From positions 930,001-994,000 of the forward strand of contig QUOL01000002.1 of the NCBI GenBank assembly GCA_009761415.1: a stretch of 64,000 nt of DNA, given 5' to 3'. Source of the stretch: Sarcomyxa edulis. Lineage: Eukaryota > Basidiomycota > Agaricomycetes > Agaricales > Mycenaceae. Both the position numbers and the translations under genes were made by a program. This document shows, piece by piece, positions 56,802 through 64,000 of this stretch (positions are counted from its first letter, which is position 1; each line of letters starts with the position of its first letter). A model generated the notes under the pieces. It did not search any database and had not been told where the DNA came from. It saw only the letters and a program-made list of their open reading frames with translations.

Positions 56802-59357
56802 GTGTCTACTAGACGTGTAACCCGCGCTTCATACCGCATTCTGCAAGCAGAATCACAAGTACTCGCTCAGGTTCCACAACCACAAATCCTTCCGGAAGAC
56901 GTCCCTCTTCCCGAACCACAAGACACTCCGTCGCCAAGTTCTCCCCTATCTCCGTTACCTGACGAGCCTTCGCTAAGCCTCGATTGGATACCATCTCTAA
57001 ATCCTCCTTCTATCATTGATTCCCAATCGGAAGACGAAGATCCCCCTGTAACACAGAAATCGGAAAGCACGACAGAATCATCGGTTACACCTTCATCACT
57101 CACCTCTTCGAAGTCGAATTCCCCCGAAGCCACTGCGGAGCCGATCGCTGGACCAAGCAATAACCGATCCCAAATACCGATCCTCACCCGTCACCCACTT
57201 AGAAACCAGCAGCCGATTCCCAATCGCCAACCTAACATAGCAATGGCCGCCAGACCTTTACCCACTCGCACAGGCAGAGACGCGCCGAAGTTTGATGGGA
57301 AAGACGAATCGCTCCTTCGATATTTTGCCGATATTGAACAAATCTGCGCCACGGCCAACGTAATAGACGTGGCGGGAAAAGTCGACGCAGCACTATTCTA
57401 TCTAAGCACTGACGACGAAGCTGTGTGGAAATCAATAACGAAACATGCGACTTGGGAAGAATTCAAGGAACTCATCAAGGCGTTGTATCCGGGGTCGAAC
57501 GAGAAGAAGAAGTATTTGTTGAATGACTTGGAGGTCCTTCTCGCGAAAGAGGTAGCGAATCCGATCAACACTAAATCGGACCTCGGGCGATATCATAGGG
57601 AATTCATGAAGATCACCTCGCACCTTTTAAAAGAGAAAAGAATCACCGAAGGCGAAGTCAAGCGGTATTATACCAGGGGGATACATCCGGAGTTCCTGAT
57701 GCAGGTTATAAGCCGACTCAGAATCACGAAGCCAAATCACGACATCGACACGCCATACGAAGTCACTGACGTATACGACGCGGCCTTGTATATCCTCGGA
57801 GGACAGATTCTATATGGATCGGGTGTCATGTCGCCACAGCCGATTCCGTCGTACAAAACCGAGATTGACGAGATGTCTAGAGAAATGAAGGCGCTCAACA
57901 GAGAGATGGTCGCCAACATGAACACCATGGCTAGGACGCTGTCTAATATGGGGATCAATGCAACCCAGGCCTACCCGCCGAGAAATCAGGGATATGTTCC
58001 ACAGGCGTATAGAGCGCCGAACCCCTTTATCGACCGATCGCCGATCCGCAGACCACCGGCACCGGGAGGCGCGAGCTCTCTCTGCACCTTCTGCTCCGAA
58101 CCGACTCACTTTATACGAGAATGCCCCAAGGTCGCAGAATTCATACGAGACGGCAAATGCATGAGAAACGACACAGGCCGAATCGTCTTGCCGAACGGGT
58201 CCTGGGTGCCCGGAAACATTGAGGGACCAAACCTTGCGGCTCGGATCTCGAGGTACCACGAACTGTATCCAGGAGCGATCATCAATGGTGTAAACTTCAT
58301 TCGCGAACAACCGCCTCATGCATCCACAATGTGGTATACGTCGAATGCAGACCAAGGGGCCTATTATTATTCTGGTGGGACAATCGAAGAAGATGACGAC
58401 GAGAGCGAATCGGGTTACACACTGGTCAATGAGGGCGTAAAAAGGACAACCAGAAGTGGTAAAACACCGGACGAAAGGCCGGCACCGGCCATGAGGAGAA
58501 AGGGGCCGCCAGGGCGTCCTTCCCCGCTATCGGAGGAAACGCCCGTTGTCCCTCCCCCAAAGAAGAAATCGGTCGAATTCCAGGAACCACTGCCGGATGG
58601 TCGCCGATCGCTACCAACAGGTCCACAATATAAATTCTCGACGCCGATCGAGGATCCCGAAATAGCTAAAGCCGTGCTCAAGCGATCGCTCGACGCTCAG
58701 TTCACAATTTCGCAGCGCGAACTTCTGTCACTCAGCCTGGATGTGAGGAAACAGTATAAAGAACTAGTCTCAACGAAGAGAATACCAACGGTTGGCAAAT
58801 TAGAATCGGTCAACCCGGATGACGAGGACAACCCCGATACCAGTTACATCCTACGGTACGCTAACCCGATCGGCCCCGACGAAGAAGTTCTTTTGACGGG
58901 ATCATCGATCGAAAAGCTGAGGGTCATTTACCCGAAAATAGAGGATGAGAGGATTGAATGCGTCTTGGACGGTGGGTCGGAGATTATCGCCATGAACAAA
59001 GGGTTATGGCAAAGGCTTGGAATTCACTTGCGCCCCGACCATAAAATCACTATGGAATCTGCCAACAGTCAAACCGATACGACTACGGGTCTAATCGAAG
59101 ACTTGAAGTTTTCGATCGCTGGTCTGGAAATCTACCTTAAAGTTCACGTCGTAGAAAATGCCCCCTTCGACATCCTCATGGGCCGACCTTTCTTCAAGCT
59201 GACGGAATGTGTCACGAAGGACCACCTATCGGGTGATCAAGACTTGACATTGACTTGTCCAAACACTGGCCGAATTGTGACGCTACCAACGTTTATCAAA
59301 CCACGACGCGGTCCTCCAGCTTCAGTGGGTTTTTACCCGGTAGGAGGGTACCCTTAG
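56802..59357 (+). CDS. gag-protease ORF of Ty3/Gypsy element B
   Basis: The ORF opens with GTG (STRRVTRASYRILQAES); the first in-frame ATG is at 57,243 (MAARPLPTRTGRDAPKFDGK). A proline/serine-rich N-terminal part is followed by the capsid region (LLRYFADIEQICATANV, ALYPGSNEKKKYLLNDLEVL), a CCHC zinc knuckle (CTFCSEPTHFIREC) and a retropepsin-type protease. The protease has the active-site motif VLDGGSEIIAMNKGLW, with Gly-Gly-Ser where Ser/Thr-Gly is usual, and FDILMGRPFF. The protease is thus encoded with gag rather than pol. The stop TAG at 59355-59357 is preceded by GGGTTTT (59327-59333) in the phase needed for -1 frameshifting. The protein is intact. Confidence 0.88.
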   Translation: MSTRRVTRASYRILQAESQVLAQVPQPQILPEDVPLPEPQDTPSPSSPLSPLPDEPSLSLDWIPSLNPPSIIDSQSEDEDPPVTQKSESTTESSVTPSSLTSSKSNSPEATAEPIAGPSNNRSQIPILTRHPLRNQQPIPNRQPNIAMAARPLPTRTGRDAPKFDGKDESLLRYFADIEQICATANVIDVAGKVDAALFYLSTDDEAVWKSITKHATWEEFKELIKALYPGSNEKKKYLLNDLEVLLAKEVANPINTKSDLGRYHREFMKITSHLLKEKRITEGEVKRYYTRGIHPEFLMQVISRLRITKPNHDIDTPYEVTDVYDAALYILGGQILYGSGVMSPQPIPSYKTEIDEMSREMKALNREMVANMNTMARTLSNMGINATQAYPPRNQGYVPQAYRAPNPFIDRSPIRRPPAPGGASSLCTFCSEPTHFIRECPKVAEFIRDGKCMRNDTGRIVLPNGSWVPGNIEGPNLAARISRYHELYPGAIINGVNFIREQPPHASTMWYTSNADQGAYYYSGGTIEEDDDESESGYTLVNEGVKRTTRSGKTPDERPAPAMRRKGPPGRPSPLSEETPVVPPPKKKSVEFQEPLPDGRRSLPTGPQYKFSTPIEDPEIAKAVLKRSLDAQFTISQRELLSLSLDVRKQYKELVSTKRIPTVGKLESVNPDDEDNPDTSYILRYANPIGPDEEVLLTGSSIEKLRVIYPKIEDERIECVLDGGSEIIAMNKGLWQRLGIHLRPDHKITMESANSQTDTTTGLIEDLKFSIAGLEIYLKVHVVENAPFDILMGRPFFKLTECVTKDHLSGDQDLTLTCPNTGRIVTLPTFIKPRRGPPASVGFYPVGGYP

Positions 59358-62300
59358 TCGAACAAACCCTCCGCGAATATACATCGGCTCTGTACCTAAC
59401 AGTGGCCGACGATACCCCGACTGAATTAGAAGACTCACTATTAATAAACGAATCACCGACCGAGGCGATCCATTCTATTCCGCGTACTACCGAACCCGAA
59501 CTTACACCACCCATCGATATATACCCAGGAGAAGCAGTGACAGAGGGAGCAAGGTGGTCCCAATCGGAGCTTCATCCGTTGTATAACAAAGAAGCACACC
59601 GTATCGTCACAATCGATGCGGACGCTACACTAAAAGCCGATCCACCGGCGAAGAAAAAGAAAGGGAAAAAGTACAAACCTGTAGAAAGACGAACGCAGCC
59701 AGTAGCTGCCACCCTACCAGAGGAATTCCGTATCATACGGAAATTCCCGTGCGATCCATTAGAGACTCTGCCGATCCTACCAACTAGTCCCCCAGACTTC
59801 ATTCCTGGCACAAGATATACTCAGGAAAGAATGATCGACCAACACATAAATGCCGATGGATTCCTATGGCCCGAAGAGGAGAAGCTGGTACATCATATTA
59901 TCAAAACACACGAAATGGGTTTTGCATGGGATGAGACGGAGAAAGGACACTTTCGATCGGACTACTTCGAGCCGATCAAACTTCCAGTCCTAGAACATAC
60001 GCCGTGGAGTTACAAAAACATACCTATTCCACCAGGCATTCGGGACAAGGTTGTACAGGCGGTAAAGGATAAGATATCGGTAGGTGTTTATGAACCGTCG
60101 AATTCCTCGTATCGCTCGAGGTGGTTTTGTGTTCCTAAAAAAGACGGCGTATCCCTGCGCATCGTTCACGACTTACAACCGCTCAACGCGATCACTATCA
60201 AAGACGCAGGATGCCCACCGATTGTCGAAGTCTATGCCGAGTCGTTCGGTGGCGCATGCGTGTACGGGATGTTCGACCTGTTCGTAGGATTCGACCATAG
60301 AATCCTAGCGGTACCATCGAGAGATCTGACTACCTTCCAAACACCGATGGGAACATTCCGACTGACGCGGTTGCCTCAAGGATACACTAATTCGGTGCAG
60401 ATCCAACAAGGCGATGTCTCGTTTATCCTTCAAGACGAGATACCAAAGTACACTCAGCCCTTTGTGGACGATTGCCCAGTCAAAGGACCAAGCACCTATT
60501 ACAAATTACCGACCGGTGAATTTGAAACTATACCGGAAAATTCTGGAATTAGACGCTTTATATGGGAACACCTGGTTAACGTTAATCGCATCATTCACAG
60601 GATTCGGCATGCAGGAGGCACCTTCAATGCAAGGAAATCTTTCCTCGCAGTGAAATCGGTCATCATTGTCGGACATCGTTGCAGTGCCGAAGGAAGAATT
60701 CCTGACGAATCTAAAGTACAGAAAATCCGGGACTGGCCGCCATGCGAAGACCTCACCGATGTACGAGCATTCTTAGGGACGCTCGGCTTGATGAGGATCT
60801 TTATCAAAAACTTCTCATTTCACGCTCGGCCCCTGGTCATGCTCACTAGGAAGGACGTAGACTTCATCTTCGAGTCGGCCCAACAGAAAGCAATGGCGAT
60901 TTTAAAACACCTCTTAATCACATCGCCAGCATTAAGGGCGATCGACTACCTGTCTGAACGAATGGTTTACTTGGAAGTCGATTCGTCATGGATCGCCATG
61001 GGCTGTGTATTACTTCAACTTGGATCGGACGGTGTCGAATACCCATCCCGATTCGGATCGATCACTTGGAACGATCGGGAACAGGGTTACTCGCAAGCGA
61101 AGATTGAACTCTATGGGCTATTCAGGGCGTTGCGTGCTTACCGACTGTATATTGTTGGAATCAAGAACTTCACTGTCCGAACCGATGCAAAGTACATCAA
61201 AGGCATGCTCAATAACCCGGACATACAACCTAACGCTGCAATAAATCGCTGGATAGCCGCCATTCAACTGTTTACGTTTAAACTTGTTCACATACCGGGT
61301 ACTTCAATGGGACCAGCCGATGGGCTGTCGCGAAGGCGTAGGGCTCCGGAGGACCCGGAAGAAGATGAAGACGTCGAAGAGTGGATCGATCGGGCCTGTG
61401 GATTCTCGGTGGAAGTCCTCAATAGGGGAAGAGCACAAGTCGATTCGCTGCTCGACTCGGTACCGCCCTGTCGACTCATGATTGACGATCGCCCATTGCC
61501 GGTCGCGATATTAATGAATTACCAGCGATCCAAGGAAAAGGCCAGAGGATCGGTATCAGTTTTCACCACGGAACAACGACCAAATGTTATCATTCCGCAA
61601 ACGGAAAACGCCTTAAAACGAGATGCTGAGCTGCTCGAAATTCAAAAATACCTAGAAAAACCCGAGCGACCGATCGGCTTTAGCGATAAAAGTTACAAGG
61701 CATTCATGAAAAAGGCGACCCGGTTCTTTGTCCTCGATGGCCGCTTGTGGCGAAGAGACAAGCAGTTATCCCATAAATTGGTTTTATCACCAGACAAGCG
61801 ATTAGCGATAATGGCCGAGCTTCACGACAAGTACGGACACAAAGCGGCGTGGTCGACAAAGGTCAGACTTATGTCTCGTTTCTGGTGGCCTAGTATGAGC
61901 GAGGATATCCAGTGGTTTGTTCGAACATGTCACCAGTGTCAGCTCCGTAATGACGCGAAAATCCATATCCCGCCGACGATAGCCATCCCCTTCCCACTAT
62001 TCGGGAAAATATATATGGATACAATGCATTTACCGACGGTCGATGGCTTCCACGTAATCGCGCATGGCCGATGCTCGCTCAGTTCATACCCCGAGTGGAG
62101 AATGCTGAAAAGCGAGAGCGCAGTAAACCTAGCTAACTTCATCTTTGAAGACATTCTCTGCAGGTGGGGAAGCATAATGGAAATCGTAACCGATAACGGA
62201 AAGCCATGGGTCAAGGCGGCCGATCAGCTACAAAAGCAATATGGGATTCATCACATTCGCATTTCAGGATATAACTCTCAAGCACAGGGTGTTATTGAGA

Positions 62301-63073
62301 GAAAGCACTATGATGTTCGGGAATCACTCATCAAATCCTGCGACGGCAACCAATCAATATGGCCAAAGGCGGCTCATGCGATATTCTGGGCGGAGCGTAT
62401 TACGATCCAGAAATCGACGGGGTACTCGCCTTATTATATCGCGCACGGGGTTCAGGCGATCCACCCCTTCGACCTGGAACAGTCCACATTCATGCATCCC
62501 TTCATAGACGACGATATGAATTTTGGAGAACTTATTTCAAGAAGGGCGATGAAGCTTCAAAAGAGGGACAAAGAGCTCTCCAAGGTTCAGCGAGACAAAT
62601 ACCGATCGCGTCTCCAGTCGGCAGAGCAGTTTTTAAAGAAATACGAGGGACAAATTCACGATTTCAAGTTCGCGCCAGGAAGACTCGTACTTGTTCGTAA
62701 TACTCGGATAGAGAAGGAACTGAACAACAAAATGAAGCCCCGATACATCGGTCCAATGGTCGTGGTTCGCCAAACCAAATCGGGAAGCTACATCCTATCG
62801 GAAGTGACAGGAGCGATCGCTGAACACCGATTTGCCGCATACCGATTGATCCCATACATGAGGAGGAACGAGATAACCCTACCAGTTACTACGCTAGTTG
62901 GGAAGTCGACGAAGCAGCTGGATGATATGGCCGATGAGGACACGCCTGACGAGTTTACTCTCGTGGAGCCCGGAGACGATGCACTTCCGGGAACGTATAG
63001 GACACGATTGTGGCAGTTTCCAAAAAGGCCGGAACAAGAATCTAATACGCTAAGGCCTCCGGAACGATCGTAA
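59255..63073 (+). CDS. pol ORF of Ty3/Gypsy element B: reverse transcriptase, RNase H, integrase
   Basis: The frame is -1 to gag and overlaps its last ~100 bases. It is presumably made as a Gag-Pol fusion, so the ATG at 59255 need not be used. Reverse transcriptase: FCVPKKDGVSLRIVHDLQPL, FDLFVGFDHR, TFRLTRLPQGYTNSVQ and a catalytic FVDD in TQPFVDDC. RNase H: YLEVDSSWIAMGCVLLQ, KIELYGLFRALRAYRLYI, VRTDAKYIKGML and IPGTSMGPADGLSRR. Integrase: HDKYGHKAAW with CHQCQLRN zinc ligands, then a DDE core (MDTMHLP, VTDNGKPW, GVIERKHYD). The C-terminal region has PRYIGPMVVVRQT, a GPY/F-like module. No chromodomain is visible. No internal stop was found. Confidence 0.9.
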   Translation: MSKHWPNCDATNVYQTTTRSSSFSGFLPGRRVPLVEQTLREYTSALYLTVADDTPTELEDSLLINESPTEAIHSIPRTTEPELTPPIDIYPGEAVTEGARWSQSELHPLYNKEAHRIVTIDADATLKADPPAKKKKGKKYKPVERRTQPVAATLPEEFRIIRKFPCDPLETLPILPTSPPDFIPGTRYTQERMIDQHINADGFLWPEEEKLVHHIIKTHEMGFAWDETEKGHFRSDYFEPIKLPVLEHTPWSYKNIPIPPGIRDKVVQAVKDKISVGVYEPSNSSYRSRWFCVPKKDGVSLRIVHDLQPLNAITIKDAGCPPIVEVYAESFGGACVYGMFDLFVGFDHRILAVPSRDLTTFQTPMGTFRLTRLPQGYTNSVQIQQGDVSFILQDEIPKYTQPFVDDCPVKGPSTYYKLPTGEFETIPENSGIRRFIWEHLVNVNRIIHRIRHAGGTFNARKSFLAVKSVIIVGHRCSAEGRIPDESKVQKIRDWPPCEDLTDVRAFLGTLGLMRIFIKNFSFHARPLVMLTRKDVDFIFESAQQKAMAILKHLLITSPALRAIDYLSERMVYLEVDSSWIAMGCVLLQLGSDGVEYPSRFGSITWNDREQGYSQAKIELYGLFRALRAYRLYIVGIKNFTVRTDAKYIKGMLNNPDIQPNAAINRWIAAIQLFTFKLVHIPGTSMGPADGLSRRRRAPEDPEEDEDVEEWIDRACGFSVEVLNRGRAQVDSLLDSVPPCRLMIDDRPLPVAILMNYQRSKEKARGSVSVFTTEQRPNVIIPQTENALKRDAELLEIQKYLEKPERPIGFSDKSYKAFMKKATRFFVLDGRLWRRDKQLSHKLVLSPDKRLAIMAELHDKYGHKAAWSTKVRLMSRFWWPSMSEDIQWFVRTCHQCQLRNDAKIHIPPTIAIPFPLFGKIYMDTMHLPTVDGFHVIAHGRCSLSSYPEWRMLKSESAVNLANFIFEDILCRWGSIMEIVTDNGKPWVKAADQLQKQYGIHHIRISGYNSQAQGVIERKHYDVRESLIKSCDGNQSIWPKAAHAIFWAERITIQKSTGYSPYYIAHGVQAIHPFDLEQSTFMHPFIDDDMNFGELISRRAMKLQKRDKELSKVQRDKYRSRLQSAEQFLKKYEGQIHDFKFAPGRLVLVRNTRIEKELNNKMKPRYIGPMVVVRQTKSGSYILSEVTGAIAEHRFAAYRLIPYMRRNEITLPVTTLVGKSTKQLDDMADEDTPDEFTLVEPGDDALPGTYRTRLWQFPKRPEQESNTLRPPERS

Positions 63074-64000
63074 AGATATCGCGCGGATATCTGGAAACCT
63101 CGGGAAATACTCCAACAAGGGACCGCGAACGAACAACTCTGGATAAGGCTCCCTTCTCCACATGATACTTTGAATCACCTTTCTATTTTTCCATACAAAA
63201 ATGTACATTATTACAAGAATATCAGCACCCTTCTCTCAAGAATAACCCTTATTTCCGACCCTGTTTCGACAAGAAAAGGGATACTACCCCGAGGAAGCAA
63301 TCGATTCTACGTAGACTTGACTGGCCAGGTGCCAGAACAAGCGGAATCCAGGTCAACGCCTTGTTCTAACGATCGGCTGAAGAAACAAAGCAAGAGGATG
63401 ACCGGTAGACCGATCGTCTTGGCCAATTCCATCCCAAGTCGTACTTTCTCCGATAAAGCGTCACAACGAAGGCCGATCCTGAGAAATAACCGACTATAGC
63501 TCAAAAGGACGCGAAAGGACGAATTCTTGGAACAAAAGCCGATCGACGATACAAATACAGTCCGAGCAGGTAGTTATGTTCAACAATCGGTAGCCGATTA
63601 AAGGAAAGATAGAAAAAGGCCGATCGTGGCCGACTGCGAGAAATTGCCGATTACTGCTGCTCTAAGAGGACTTAGACAAATTGCTGCACCGAAAGCCGAT
63701 CGACGACACGAACGCAATCCAAGAGAGTCGCCGTGTTCAAACGATCGGCCGAAGAAACAAAGCAAGAGGACGATCGGTAGACTGATCGTTTTGACCGATT
63801 GTATCCCAAGTCGTACTCTCACCGGACCTAGACGAGTTCCTGGCACAAAAGCCGATTGTCTATACAAAGGGAATCAGAGAGGATCGCAGTATTCAACGAT
63901 CGGTGACCGGGTGATGGAACGTAAAAAAAAAAAAAAACGATTGTGGGCGACTACAACAAAATGCCGATCGCTGCTGTTCATGAGGACTTTGACGAAATTT
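63074..64000 (+). repeat. 3' region of element B with a ~370-bp imperfect duplication
   Basis: Words such as ACGATCGGC-TGAAGAAACA recur at 63369 and 63741 (372 bp apart), and both copies continue with CAAAGCAAGAGGA, TCCCAAGTCGTACT and ACAAAAGCCGAT. The region is dense in CGATCGG. A 15-bp A run lies at about 63,926. No LTR start or long ORF is present. Confidence 0.65.

Larger units (their letters stand above)
54684..64000 (+). mobile_element. Ty3/Gypsy LTR retrotransposon element B, 3' end beyond the window
   Basis: It includes the 5' LTR (54,684-56,772), primer-binding site, gag-protease, overlapping pol in the -1 frame, and a 3' region of more than 0.9 kb with a long repeat. No 3' LTR start (TGTGAGGATG) is seen before 64,000. 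It sits inside element A, so the rest of A should follow its 3' LTR, preceded by the target copy AACGG. Both coding frames lack internal stops, so the copy could be young or active. Confidence 0.8.

Overview
This window is nuclear DNA of a filamentous basidiomycete, most likely a mushroom-forming agaricomycete. The evidence is the high density of genes broken by roughly 45-70 nt introns, the near 50% GC content, an F-box/leucine-rich-repeat protein of the type expanded in Agaricales, a KRE6/SKN1 glucan-synthesis protein, an S/T-rich single-pass membrane protein with a polyQ tail, and Ty3/Gypsy elements. No species is assigned. All family names come from reading translated exons by eye; no search was run.

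Positions 1-44,220 form a compact gene block with about 16 recognisable genes. In order: UTP12/DIP2 (3' end beyond the window), aspartyl aminopeptidase, the DASH subunit SPC19, two divergently transcribed paralogous ribonucleotide reductase small-subunit genes, IMP4, an F-box-like protein, KRE6/SKN1, haspin kinase, a first MITE, the GINS subunit PSF2, LEU1, a low-complexity conserved protein, a GH125 alpha-mannosidase, a C2-domain/proline-rich protein resembling cytokinetic Inn1/Fic1, a small two-TM protein, an S/T-rich membrane protein, the PKA regulatory subunit, a second MITE and a ubiquitin-like ER membrane protein resembling HERP/Usa1. The themes are housekeeping: ribosome biogenesis (UTP12, IMP4), S-phase and mitosis (two R2 genes, PSF2, SPC19, haspin), the cell wall (KRE6) and leucine synthesis (LEU1). 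ACGCGT (MCB-like) hexamers lie upstream of the S/M-phase genes, with a close pair between the two R2 genes, but the motif also occurs elsewhere.

Positions about 44,220-48,100 are gene-poor; I can call no gene there with confidence. A perfect 24-bp-arm hairpin sits at 44,797-44,847. A DUF6698-like gene (48,812-50,494, minus) follows, with what look like further spliced exons beyond its stop codon.

Positions 50,533-64,000 are retrotransposon. A 5' LTR (50,533-52,238), primer-binding site and decayed gag-protease ORF belong to element A, which is interrupted at 54,683 by element B. Element B has a 2.1-kb 5' LTR with nested tandem arrays (54,684-56,772), a primer-binding site, an intact gag-protease ORF, an overlapping RT-RNaseH-integrase ORF in the -1 frame with a canonical slippery heptamer GGGTTTT just before the gag stop, and a long repeated 3' region running off the window. 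The 3' LTR of B and the remainder of A are not visible. The two elements share gag architecture but have diverged LTRs, each apparently enriched in its own short motif (TCCGAA in A, CCGATCGG in B).
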